From Microbulbifer sp. ALW1 (GTDB lineage: Bacteria > Pseudomonadota > Gammaproteobacteria > Pseudomonadales > Cellvibrionaceae): a stretch of 64,000 nucleotides of DNA. A program made the position numbers and the translations under genes. The stretch covers positions 3,016,501-3,080,500 of the forward strand of contig NZ_CP047569.1 of the NCBI RefSeq assembly GCF_009903625.1. Reading direction: 5' to 3'. Below, piece by piece: positions 33,368 to 43,104 of this stretch (the first letter of the stretch is position 1; each line of letters begins with the position of its first letter). The notes below the pieces were generated by a model, which saw only the letters and a program-made list of their open reading frames with translations, was not told the DNA's origin and made no database searches.

Positions 33368-35692
33368 TTGAAGGCTGAAAGTGATAGTGAATCCGCAGGT
33401 AGCATCCCGGATTCCCTGATTGCGCGAATTTTGCGCGAAGGTGCCCTTATTGCACTGCTGGCTGGCGCGTTGCTGGCGGGTATAAGCCTGCTCAGTTATA
33501 GCCCCCAGGACCCCGGCTGGTCGCACACCGGGCACGGTAGTGGCATCAACAATGCGATTGGCCCCACTGGCGCCTGGGTTGCTGACGTGTTTCTGTCGCT
33601 GCTGGGCTGGATGGCGTACCTGTTCCCGGTTCTGATTGGTTGGCGAGCCTTCCGCATATTGCGGGATAAAAACGCCCGCTTTCACGGTCTCTTATTCGCA
33701 CTGCGCGTTGGCGGCCTGATTGTGCTGCTGCTGTCGGGCGCCGCTCTGGCTACCCTGTGTTTTAGCGAATCCCACCAACCGCTGCCATTTTCCAATGGCG
33801 GCATCATCGGCGCATCGATATCCAACTTTATGGAGACCGGGCTCGGCTACGTGGGTGCCACGATTCTGTTGCTCGCGATGTTTGCCATCGGGATTACCGT
33901 CTTCACCGGCATGTCCTGGCTCAAGTTGTTTGAGGATATTGGCCGCAGCGTGCTGTTTGTATTCGGCTGGCTGGCCAGCCGTATGGCGCATGCGCGGCAA
34001 GAGCGGGAAGAGAAGCGGGTGGCACGGGAGGCCATCGTGGTTCGCAAGGCGGCGGTAGAAGAGGAAAAGCAGCGCACCGCCAAACGGATACCACCAAAAA
34101 TCGAACCGGCCGCGCCGCCGGTCAAGCAGAGCCCACGGGCTACCAAAGAAAAGCAGGGCGAGCTGTTCAAGGGGCCGGTAACCGGCACACTGCCGCCGCT
34201 GTCACTGCTGGATTCGCCGGATACCAACAAGAAGGCTGGTTTCTCCCGCGAAGCGCTGGAGGCCCTGTCACGCCTGCTGGAATTGAAACTCAAGGATTTC
34301 GGGGTAGTGGCGGAAGTAGTCTCGGTTCTGCCGGGGCCGGTAGTCACCCGCTTTGAGATACAACCCGCTCCCGGGGTAAAAGTCAGCCGTATCACCAATC
34401 TCGCTAAAGACCTGGCCCGCTCCCTGGCGGTCATCAGTGTGCGGGTGGTGGAGGTGATTCCAGGCAAATCGGTGGTGGGTATTGAGATACCTAATGAAAA
34501 TCGCCAGATGGTGCGCCTCTCCGAGGTTTTGGGTGCAGAGGTGTATGAAAAGGCCGGCTCAGCGCTGACCCTGGCGCTGGGCCACGATATCGCCGGGCAG
34601 CCGGTGGTAGCGGATCTCGCGAAGATGCCGCACCTGCTGGTGGCCGGTACTACGGGTTCCGGTAAGTCGGTGGGCATCAATGTGATGTTGCTCAGTCTGC
34701 TGTACAAATCCACCCCGGACGAAGTGCGGCTGATTCTGGTGGACCCGAAAATGCTGGAACTCTCGGTTTACGAGGGAATCCCGCATCTGCTGACACCGGT
34801 CATCACTGACATGAACGATGCGGCCAATGGCCTGCGCTGGTGTGTTGGCGAGATGGAACGGCGTTACAAACTGATGGCCGCCATGGGTGTGCGGAACCTG
34901 GCCGGCTTCAACCGTAAGGTTAAAGATGCGATTGCGGCTGGTGAACCGCTGATAGACCCGATTTGGCAGCCAGACCCCATGTCCAGCGTTCCGGAGGCTG
35001 AACAGACCGCACCGCACCTCAAGCCGTTACCGGCGGTAGTTGTGGTTATCGACGAATTTGCTGACATGATGATGATCGTTGGCAAGAAGGTTGAGCAGCT
35101 GATCGCCCGTATCGCGCAAAAGGCGCGGGCGGCGGGGATTCACCTGCTACTGGCGACCCAGCGCCCCTCTGTGGATGTGATTACCGGCCTGATCAAAGCC
35201 AACGTACCAACCCGCATGGCCTTCCAGGTTTCCTCCAAGGTCGATTCGCGCACCATTTTGGATCAGGGTGGCGCAGAGCAGCTGCTCGGGCACGGTGACA
35301 TGCTATACCTGCCGCCGGGTACAGCGGTCCCCATAAGGGTGCACGGTGCCTTTGTGGATGACCATGAGGTGCACCAGGTTGTGGCGGACTGGTGTCGCCG
35401 CGGCGAGCCTGAATACATCGACGGTATTGTCGATGATGCCAATAACAGTATTCCGGTGCCGGGAATGGCGACTGAGGGTGGGGAAGACGACCCGGAAGCG
35501 GATGCTCTCTACGACGAGGCTGTGGCATTCGTGACCAAATCGCGCAAAGCCTCCATTTCCTCCGTGCAGCGTCAGCTGCGCATCGGCTACAATCGCGCCG
35601 CCCGCATGATCGAGGCCATGGAAGCCGCCGGGGTGGTATCGCCACAGCAGGCCAATGGCAACCGCGAAGTCCTGGCGCCGCCGCCGGCGTAA
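33368..35692 (+). CDS. ftsK: DNA translocase FtsK
   Basis: Septal DNA pump that clears chromosomes from the division plane and activates XerCD. The 774 residues comprise four N-terminal transmembrane segments (within about 20-170), a short charged linker (~200-270) and the RecA-like motor with Walker [16 protein letters not shown] and Walker [13 protein letters not shown]. The C-terminal gamma winged helix, which reads KOPS sites, includes [20 protein letters not shown]. The start is TTG 33368 because GAGG lies seven bases upstream; the in-frame residues back to 33281 have no support. Like Pseudomonas FtsK it lacks the long E. coli linker. lolA follows. Confidence 0.95.
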   Translation: MKAESDSESAGSIPDSLIARILREGALIALLAGALLAGISLLSYSPQDPGWSHTGHGSGINNAIGPTGAWVADVFLSLLGWMAYLFPVLIGWRAFRILRDKNARFHGLLFALRVGGLIVLLLSGAALATLCFSESHQPLPFSNGGIIGASISNFMETGLGYVGATILLLAMFAIGITVFTGMSWLKLFEDIGRSVLFVFGWLASRMAHARQEREEKRVAREAIVVRKAAVEEEKQRTAKRIPPKIEPAAPPVKQSPRATKEKQGELFKGPVTGTLPPLSLLDSPDTNKKAGFSREALEALSRLLELKLKDFGVVAEVVSVLPGPVVTRFEIQPAPGVKVSRITNLAKDLARSLAVISVRVVEVIPGKSVVGIEIPNENRQMVRLSEVLGAEVYEKAGSALTLALGHDIAGQPVVADLAKMPHLLVAGTTGSGKSVGINVMLLSLLYKSTPDEVRLILVDPKMLELSVYEGIPHLLTPVITDMNDAANGLRWCVGEMERRYKLMAAMGVRNLAGFNRKVKDAIAAGEPLIDPIWQPDPMSSVPEAEQTAPHLKPLPAVVVVIDEFADMMMIVGKKVEQLIARIAQKARAAGIHLLLATQRPSVDVITGLIKANVPTRMAFQVSSKVDSRTILDQGGAEQLLGHGDMLYLPPGTAVPIRVHGAFVDDHEVHQVVADWCRRGEPEYIDGIVDDANNSIPVPGMATEGGEDDPEADALYDEAVAFVTKSRKASISSVQRQLRIGYNRAARMIEAMEAAGVVSPQQANGNREVLAPPPA

Positions 35693-35786
35693 AACTTTTC
35701 GTCGCAATTGCACCCGGTTCAGGCCGGGTTCACTTGCCGCCGACTAGGCTTTAAGGACATTCCCGAACAGTTTACGGAAGGCCACT

Positions 35787-36404
35787 ATGAAACGAATTCT
35801 GAGCACAATCTGTGTTGCCCTGAGTATCGGCTTCGGTGCAAACGGGGCCTCGGCAGACGCCAGTGATGAACTCAGTCGACTGTTGCAGCCACTGGGCTCC
35901 ATCTCCGGTAATTTCCGACAGACACTCAAGGACCAGAAGGGAAAAACCCTGCAGAAAAGCAGCGGGAATTTTTCCGTCGAGCGCCCGGGGAAGCTGCGCT
36001 GGCAGACCGGCGAGCCCTTCCCGCAGCTACTGGTAACCGACAACAAGAAGCTTTGGCTGTACGATCCGGATCTGGAGCAGGTCACCATTCGTCCGGTCGA
36101 CAACCGCATGAAGGAAACTCCAGCACTGCTGCTGGGCGGGAAGGTCGAAGATATCCGCGGCTCTTTCAGCGTGGAAAACAAGAAGGGTGCTTACTACCTG
36201 ACCCCGAAAAGAGCGTCAGCGCCGTTCAAGTCCATGGTGATTCGCTTTGACGGCAAGGGCCTGCCTTCTGCCATGACCGTACGCGATGGCATGGGTCAGA
36301 CCACCGATATCCAGTTCAATGGCCTGAAGGCCAACCCGAAACTGTCCAATTCCATTTTCCGCTTCAAGCCACCGAAGGGCACCGACATCATCCGCGATGA
36401 ATGA
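35787..36404 (+). CDS. lolA: outer-membrane lipoprotein carrier protein LolA
   Basis: Periplasmic chaperone that ferries lipoproteins from LolCDE to LolB. The 205 residues begin with a signal peptide cleaved around residue 24 (GASA-DASDELS). The mature part shows SGNFRQTLKDQKGK, RPGKLRWQ, DNKKLWLYDPDLEQV and RFKPPKGTDIIRD, all LolA-like. It lies between ftsK and rarA and overlaps the start of rarA by 8 bases, the conserved order. Confidence 0.95.
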   Translation: MKRILSTICVALSIGFGANGASADASDELSRLLQPLGSISGNFRQTLKDQKGKTLQKSSGNFSVERPGKLRWQTGEPFPQLLVTDNKKLWLYDPDLEQVTIRPVDNRMKETPALLLGGKVEDIRGSFSVENKKGAYYLTPKRASAPFKSMVIRFDGKGLPSAMTVRDGMGQTTDIQFNGLKANPKLSNSIFRFKPPKGTDIIRDE

Positions 36405-37737
36405 CCTTTTCCAGTCGCCCCCCCGGCACCAACCACTGGCCGCACGCATGCGGCCGCAAACTCTGGCCCACTATGTGGGCCAGACGCATTTATTGGGGCA
36501 GGGTAAACCCCTGCGCGAGGCGGTAGAGCGGGGGCAGCTGCACTCCATGGTGCTCTGGGGGCCGCCCGGAGTAGGGAAAACCACCTTTGCGCGGCTATTG
36601 GCCGAAGAGTGTGATGTCCGCTTTGCCACGCTCTCTGCGGTGCTCGCGGGCGTCAAGGAAATCCGCCAGGCTGTCGCTGAAGCGGAGCAGCACAGCGCCC
36701 AGTTCGGGCGCGGCACCATCCTGTTCGTGGACGAGGTTCACCGCTTTAACAAGGCCCAACAGGATGCTTTCCTGCCTTATGTGGAAGAGGGCACGGTTAC
36801 CTTTGTCGGCGCCACCACCGAAAATCCCTCCTTTGAATTAAACAACGCGCTCTTGTCCCGCTGCCGGGTCTACCTGTTACGCAGCCTAAGCCAGGAAGAG
36901 CTGACTGGCTTGCTGAATCGGGCGCTGCAGGAGGACGAGGAGTTACGCGCGCGCAATATCCAGCTGACCCCGGCGGTGCTCGACAAAATTACCCTGAGTG
37001 CTGATGGCGATGCCCGCAGCGCCCTGAACCTGCTGGAAATCGCCTGTGACCTGTCGCGAGAAGAGGGTGGCCAGCAGGTAATTGATGAGGCAGTGCTGGC
37101 GGAGGTGCTGACCGCGGATGTGCGCCGCTTCGACAAGGGTGGAGACTACTTTTACGACCAGATTTCCGCACTGCACAAGTCCGTGCGTGGCTCCGACCCG
37201 GATGCCGCTCTCTACTGGTTTGCGCGCATGATTGATGGCGGCTGCGACCCACTCTATGTGGCGCGCCGGGTAGTACGCATGGCCAGTGAAGACATTGGCA
37301 ATGCCGACCCCAGAGCCCTGGAAATCGCCCTCAACGCCTGGGATGTCCAGGAGCGGCTGGGCAGCCCGGAAGGGGAGCTGGCGATTGCGCAGGCGGTGGC
37401 TTACCTCGCTGTCGCGGCGAAAAGTAACGCGGTTTACAGTGCGTACAAGCGCGTCCTGGCGGACATCCGCAGGGAGCCCAGCTACGAGGTTCCCATTCAC
37501 CTGCGCAATGCCCCAACCAAGCTGGCAAAAGAGATGGCGCACGGCGCCGAGTACCGCTATGCCCACGACGAGCCAGACGGCTTTGCCGCTGGAGAGTGTT
37601 ACCTGCCCGAGGCGATTGCTGGGCGACGCTATTACCACCCGGTCAATCGCGGTCTGGAAAGCAAAATCGAGGAGAAGCTTCAGCGCCTGCAGGCGCTTAA
37701 CCTTCAAAGCCCGATACAGCGCTATCCGCAAAAATAA
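36397..37737 (+). CDS. rarA: replication-associated recombination protein A
   Basis: AAA+ ATPase acting at stalled forks and gaps (MgsA/WRNIP1 family). The 446 residues show PLAARMRPQTLAHYVGQTHL, Walker A GPPGVGKTTFARLLA, Walker B LFVDEVHRFNKAQQDAFLP, sensor ATTENPSFELN and the C-terminal tetramerisation region with YWFARMIDGGCDPLYVARR. The start overlaps the lolA end, suggesting coupling. Confidence 0.96.
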   Translation: MNDLFQSPPRHQPLAARMRPQTLAHYVGQTHLLGQGKPLREAVERGQLHSMVLWGPPGVGKTTFARLLAEECDVRFATLSAVLAGVKEIRQAVAEAEQHSAQFGRGTILFVDEVHRFNKAQQDAFLPYVEEGTVTFVGATTENPSFELNNALLSRCRVYLLRSLSQEELTGLLNRALQEDEELRARNIQLTPAVLDKITLSADGDARSALNLLEIACDLSREEGGQQVIDEAVLAEVLTADVRRFDKGGDYFYDQISALHKSVRGSDPDAALYWFARMIDGGCDPLYVARRVVRMASEDIGNADPRALEIALNAWDVQERLGSPEGELAIAQAVAYLAVAAKSNAVYSAYKRVLADIRREPSYEVPIHLRNAPTKLAKEMAHGAEYRYAHDEPDGFAAGECYLPEAIAGRRYYHPVNRGLESKIEEKLQRLQALNLQSPIQRYPQK

Positions 37738-37827
37738 CCGGATTCCGACCTGGCAGTTCTCTGGAGTGTCGAAAAAACGCTATGATCGCCATTTTTCGGC
37801 GATTAAAAAATCGATAGGGAGCTCCTG

Positions 37828-38202
37828 ATGCAGTGGATTGCGATTGCCCTGGGTGGTGCCGTAGGCGCGATTCTGCGGCATCTGATCGGTTTGTGGAGCT
37901 TCCCGGTTTTTGAGGGCCGGATTCCCCTCGGCACCTTTATCGTCAACGTTACCGGCTCACTGTTGATCGGTATTGCTTACGTAATGATCGTTGAGCGCGG
38001 CATGCTCGGGCACGAGTGGCGGCTACTGATCATGACCGGCCTGTTCGGGGCGCTCACCACCTTTTCGACCTTCTCGCTGGAAACTGTGCTGTTGTGGCAC
38101 AATGGCCAGCCTTTAATAGCGCTGGCCTATGTCGTGGCCAGCTTTCTGGTGTGTTTGGCTGCGACCGCAGCGGCCATCACACTGGGACTGAAATATCTGT
38201 AA
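37828..38202 (+). CDS. crcB: fluoride exporter CrcB/Fluc
   Basis: A 124-residue, four-transmembrane protein that acts as a dual-topology dimeric fluoride channel. Family motifs are GAVGAILRHLIG, LGTFIVNVTGSLLIG and the selectivity region GLFGALTTFSTFSLE. GGGAG lies seven bases before the ATG. It has 18 bases to serS. I see no fluoride riboswitch in the 90-base gap upstream. Confidence 0.95.
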   Translation: MQWIAIALGGAVGAILRHLIGLWSFPVFEGRIPLGTFIVNVTGSLLIGIAYVMIVERGMLGHEWRLLIMTGLFGALTTFSTFSLETVLLWHNGQPLIALAYVVASFLVCLAATAAAITLGLKYL

Positions 38203-39498
<1,296 letters not shown>

Positions 39499-39515
39499 CA
39501 GTATGGAATAGAACC

Positions 39516-40895
39516 TTGCGTTACCTGCCTCTCGCTTTTGATTTGAAAAATCGCCCCTGCCTGATTGTCGGGGGCGGCTCCATCGCCACGCGCAAAGCGC
39601 GCTTGCTCAACAAAGCGGAGGCCCGCCTGCTGGTCGTGGCTCCGGATATCACCGATGAACTGCGCCAGCTGGTTCTCGCCAGTGGTGGCGAGTACATCGT
39701 CGGCACTTACCGCAGCGAACTGCTGGAAAATGTCGAGATGGTCGTTGCTGCCACCGCCGACAGCGCCGTCAATGCGCAGGTATCTGCCGATGCCCGCGCC
39801 CGGCGCCTGCCGGTAAACGTGGTGGATTCACCGGCGCACTGTACCTTTACCTTTCCCTCCATTGTTGAACGCGGCCCGGTGGCCATTGGCATTTCCAGTG
39901 GCGGCTCTGCACCGGTTCTGACCCGTATGTTGCGCGCGCAGATCGAGACGTTGCTGTCGCCCGGCCTCGGACTGATCGCCGAGCTGGCTGGACGTATGCG
40001 CGACAAGGTGAAAGCAGCCTTGCCGGAAGCCCAGCGCAAAGATTTCTGGCACTGGGTGTTCAACGGTCCCATTGTCGGCCAGGTTGAGCGGGGGCATAAA
40101 GCCGAAGCCGAAGCGTCGCTGCTGCAAGAGCTCCAGCGTTGGGAGCAAAAGCCTGCCGCCAGCGGCGAGGTGTATCTGGTGGGAGGCGGCCCCGGCGACC
40201 CTGATCTGCTCACTTTCCGTGCCTTGCGCCTGATGCAACAAGCGGACGTGGTATTGTACGACCGGCTTGTATCGAGCGAGGTGCTGGAACTGGTACGCCG
40301 GGATGCCGAGCGCATTTACGTGGGCAAGATGAAGCAGTTCCACTCTGTTCCCCAGGACGACATCAATCAGTTGCTGGTGGACCTGGCGAAAGAAGGTAAG
40401 AAGGTTCTGCGGCTGAAGGGTGGGGATCCCTTTGTCTTCGGGCGCGGCGGTGAAGAAATCGACAAACTTGCGGAAGCTGGGATTCCATTCCAGGTGGTAC
40501 CTGGCATTACCGCAGCCATTGGCTGTTCCGCTTACTCCGGGATTCCACTGACACACCGGGACCACGCACAATCCGTGCGCTTTATCACCGGGCACCTCAA
40601 GCAGGGTGATCTGGTATTGCCCTGGGACGAGTTGATTACCAAAAACCAAACGCTGGTGTTCTACATGGGACTTACCGGCCTGCCCACCATCTCCGAAAAA
40701 CTGGTGGCCAATGGTATGGACCCCGACACGCCGGCAGCACTGGTGGAGAAGGGCACTACCCGCGACCAGCGGGTGATTGTAGGCACTATCGCGACCCTGC
40801 CAGAACTGGCCGAAACCCACAAAGTGGAGGCGCCAGCGCTCACAATTATTGGCGGTGTCGTTACCTTGCGCGAAAGCCTGGGCTGGTATCAGTAG
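39516..40895 (+). CDS. cysG: siroheme synthase CysG (trifunctional)
   Basis: Makes siroheme for sulfite/nitrite reductase from uroporphyrinogen III. The N-terminal half (~1-200) is the precorrin-2 dehydrogenase/ferrochelatase with [17 protein letters not shown]. The C-terminal half is the SAM-dependent uroporphyrinogen methyltransferase with [35 protein letters not shown] and [20 protein letters not shown]. The 459-residue length is canonical. The start is TTG 39516 ([13 protein letters not shown]), matching the expected N terminus. The ribosome-binding site is weak, so translation may depend on serS. Confidence 0.95.
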   Translation: MRYLPLAFDLKNRPCLIVGGGSIATRKARLLNKAEARLLVVAPDITDELRQLVLASGGEYIVGTYRSELLENVEMVVAATADSAVNAQVSADARARRLPVNVVDSPAHCTFTFPSIVERGPVAIGISSGGSAPVLTRMLRAQIETLLSPGLGLIAELAGRMRDKVKAALPEAQRKDFWHWVFNGPIVGQVERGHKAEAEASLLQELQRWEQKPAASGEVYLVGGGPGDPDLLTFRALRLMQQADVVLYDRLVSSEVLELVRRDAERIYVGKMKQFHSVPQDDINQLLVDLAKEGKKVLRLKGGDPFVFGRGGEEIDKLAEAGIPFQVVPGITAAIGCSAYSGIPLTHRDHAQSVRFITGHLKQGDLVLPWDELITKNQTLVFYMGLTGLPTISEKLVANGMDPDTPAALVEKGTTRDQRVIVGTIATLPELAETHKVEAPALTIIGGVVTLRESLGWYQ

Positions 40896-40994
40896 GGCAT
40901 CTTCGCACCGTTAAATCCCCACTTCTGATACCCAGAACCAACCACTCGTAAACCTCTATCTATACTGAAGGAGATGTTTGCGAGTGGTGGATAT

Positions 40995-41258
40995 ATGTTC
41001 TGGATGTTGCTCCGCTTCTATTGCACCCTTCTGGTGCGTAGCTTTGCGCCCCGCGAAAATGAAATTGCGCTGCCTGATGAAGGTGACAGCCACCTGCGCC
41101 GCTATTCCCGCCGTTACCGTATTAAACGGGGCTGGGTGAAGAATCTCTGGATTGGCGCATCGCTGCTGATGATCTGCTTTCCTCTGCTGCCTTTTATTGT
41201 CGGGCTGGGATTGCTTACCTCATTTCTGTCTTTTGCGATTCTTGACGAAACGGCCTGA
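40995..41258 (+). CDS. small basic membrane protein, unknown function
   Basis: An 87-residue frame from ATG 40995 (MFWMLLRFYCTLLVRSF). It has a short hydrophobic start, a basic middle (RRYSRRYRIKRGW) and a strongly hydrophobic C-terminal segment (about 53-83). The ATG at 40974 directly abuts a GAAGGAG sequence, too close to serve it. I do not recognise the family. The hydrophobic pattern and the otherwise empty gap between cysG and azoR make it a plausible real gene. Confidence 0.55.
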   Translation: MFWMLLRFYCTLLVRSFAPRENEIALPDEGDSHLRRYSRRYRIKRGWVKNLWIGASLLMICFPLLPFIVGLGLLTSFLSFAILDETA

Positions 41259-41301
41259 GATTTCGTCGCCAATATTCTTCTGGGGTCAGTGACCGACCAC
41301 A

Positions 41302-41326
41302 GAAAAAGGGTGACCGAGGTCACCCA
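41302..41326 (-). terminator. rho-independent terminator of azoR
   Basis: A perfect 8-bp inverted repeat GGGTGACC-GA-GGTCACCC (41308-41325), followed on the minus strand by TTTTTC, 35 bases past the azoR stop. Confidence 0.8.
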
Positions 41327-41360
41327 AAGCTTACAGGTATGAAACTTTTAACGGCTCAGG

Positions 41361-41966
41361 TCACGCCAGTTGCGAGAGTCGTTCCCGCGCCGCACTCAGT
41401 GCACCATTTCTCGACTCATCACCCATCGCCAAACCTTCCGCGTAGATAAATTCCACTTCGTTTATGCCGATAAATCCAAGGAACTGGCGGATGAAATTCG
41501 TTTGCGCATGGTCCTCGCCATACAGCCCCCCACGGGTGATCACCACGTAGGCACGTTTGCCGGTCAGTAAACCCTGCGGACCATTCTCGGTGTATTGGAA
41601 GGTCACCCCGGCGCGCGCGATATGGTCAAAGTAAGCGTGAAGGCTCGACGGCACACTGAAGTTGTACATCGGAATACCGAATACCAGCGTGTCCGCCTCC
41701 CTGATTTCTTCAATCAGGGTGTTGGAAAAGTCGACCACGTCCTGCTGTTCCGGCGTGCGCTCGGCAGGGTCACTATTGAGGGCCTGAAAGCGCTCCAGAT
41801 CCAGATGCGGCACCGGACTGGCGGACAGATTGCGGGAAACGATCTCACCGCCGGGGTTGGCGGTGAGCCACTGGTCGGCAAATTGATTGGCCAGCTGGGT
41901 GGATTGCCCATCGTTCTGAAACAGGCTGGTCTGAATTTTGAGAAGTTTTCTGGTGTGTTTGGTCAT
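41361..41966 (-). CDS. azoR: FMN-dependent NADH-azoreductase
   Basis: Flavodoxin-fold quinone/azo-dye reductase of the AzoR family, which reduces quinones by two electrons. The 201 residues from ATG 41966 (MTKHTRKLLKIQTSLF) have GGAGG seven bases upstream. FMN-binding motifs are GIPMYNFSVPSSLHAYFDHI and VITRGGLYG. It is divergent from a LysR gene, a common pairing in which the LysR activates the reductase in response to quinones or nitro-compounds. Confidence 0.93.
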   Translation of the reverse strand: MTKHTRKLLKIQTSLFQNDGQSTQLANQFADQWLTANPGGEIVSRNLSASPVPHLDLERFQALNSDPAERTPEQQDVVDFSNTLIEEIREADTLVFGIPMYNFSVPSSLHAYFDHIARAGVTFQYTENGPQGLLTGKRAYVVITRGGLYGEDHAQTNFIRQFLGFIGINEVEFIYAEGLAMGDESRNGALSAARERLSQLA

Positions 41967-42074
41967 TTGTGTGCCTCCAATGGGCTGCTGATAACCCGAT
42001 GACTTCATTGAAGCATTGATGGATTAGATAAAAAATTATAAAAATATGCTCAAATCTATCGAGAAATCCGATAT

Positions 42075-43019
42075 ATGGCAGTTCAGTCAGATTCGATAAG
42101 CCCCCAAACCCCGAGAATCAGCCTCGAGCAATGGCGCTGCCTGGTTGCGCTGGTTGAGGCCGGCGGATACGCGCAGGCCGCGGATCGGCTGCACAAGAGT
42201 CAGTCGTCTGTGAGTTATGCGATTCAGAAGCTGGAATCGACGCTCGGGATGAAGGCCTTTGTTATCGAGGGGCGTAAAGCCGTACTGACGAGCACCGGCC
42301 ACATGCTGTACGCCCGCGCCAAACAGCTTCTGAATGACGCATCGGATATTGAGCGCGACGCCCACAAAGCCTCTGCCGGCTGGGAGTCACAGATTGGTAT
42401 CGCCGTTGAAGTACTGTTTCCTACCTGGCTACTGCTAAATTGCCTGGATCAATTCGGCCGGGAAAGTCCACAAACCCGTATCGAGCTCTATGAAACGGTG
42501 CTAGGGGGCGCCCCGGAAGCCTTGCAAGACGGGCGGGTCGAACTCGCGATATCGCCCCATGTCCCCCAGGGCTATTCGGGTGAACCCCTGGCGCGACAGG
42601 TCCGCATCATCCCGGTCGCGCATCCGGAGCACCCCCTGCATCAACTCGGCCGTGAGCTGACGGTTCGGGATTTACGCAGCCACCGCCACCTGGTTGTGCG
42701 GGACTCCAGCTCTACCCGTAACCGCAGCGCGACAACGGTAGAGGTTGCACAGCGCTGGACGGTGACCAATATGGCGACGTCAATCGGCGCAGCCTGCCGC
42801 GGCTACGGCTTTGCCTGGCTACCCGAGGAAAAGATTCGCAAGGAGCTGTCGGAAGGCGCACTGAAACCATTACCGCTCCGCGGCGGCAGCGAACGCTATG
42901 TGCAGATGTATTTGATCTTCGCCGATCAGGAGTCACCCGGGCCAGGCACGAAGCGGTTGGCGCAGATTATCCGTGACGAGATGGAGGCGGGTTGCCGCGC
43001 TGCCCAGTGCGACGCTTAG
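42075..43019 (+). CDS. LysR-family transcriptional regulator next to azoR
   Basis: A 314-residue LysR regulator. The DNA-binding helix-turn-helix (about 16-75) reads LEQWRCLVALVEAGGYAQAA, then LHKSQSSVSYAIQKLES. The effector domain follows from about residue 105. The gap to the divergent azoR start is 108 bases, so both likely share an operator and this protein probably controls azoR. The effector is unknown. Confidence 0.9.
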   Translation: MAVQSDSISPQTPRISLEQWRCLVALVEAGGYAQAADRLHKSQSSVSYAIQKLESTLGMKAFVIEGRKAVLTSTGHMLYARAKQLLNDASDIERDAHKASAGWESQIGIAVEVLFPTWLLLNCLDQFGRESPQTRIELYETVLGGAPEALQDGRVELAISPHVPQGYSGEPLARQVRIIPVAHPEHPLHQLGRELTVRDLRSHRHLVVRDSSSTRNRSATTVEVAQRWTVTNMATSIGAACRGYGFAWLPEEKIRKELSEGALKPLPLRGGSERYVQMYLIFADQESPGPGTKRLAQIIRDEMEAGCRAAQCDA

Positions 43020-43042
43020 CCTGGATGCACGTAATACGATGA

Positions 43043-43073
43043 ACAAAAAAGGCGCTCGATTGAGCGCCTTTCC
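43043..43073. terminator. bidirectional terminator between LysR and acylase genes
   Basis: AAGGCGCTC/GAGCGCCTT 9-bp inverted repeat with a GATT loop. Six T follow on the minus strand and three on the plus strand, so it is stronger for the minus-strand acylase gene. Confidence 0.85.
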
Positions 43074-43104
43074 TATCGGCCTTATTTATCGGCAGGAATA
43101 AAAA

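Noticed and set aside
35693..35786. Possible terminator after ftsK (ACCCGG/CCGGGT hairpin)
   Set aside because: No T-run follows and lolA continues on the same strand, so termination is not supported.
37738..37827. Possible fluoride riboswitch before crcB
   Set aside because: The gap is only 90 bases and I do not see the expected conserved pseudoknot segments.
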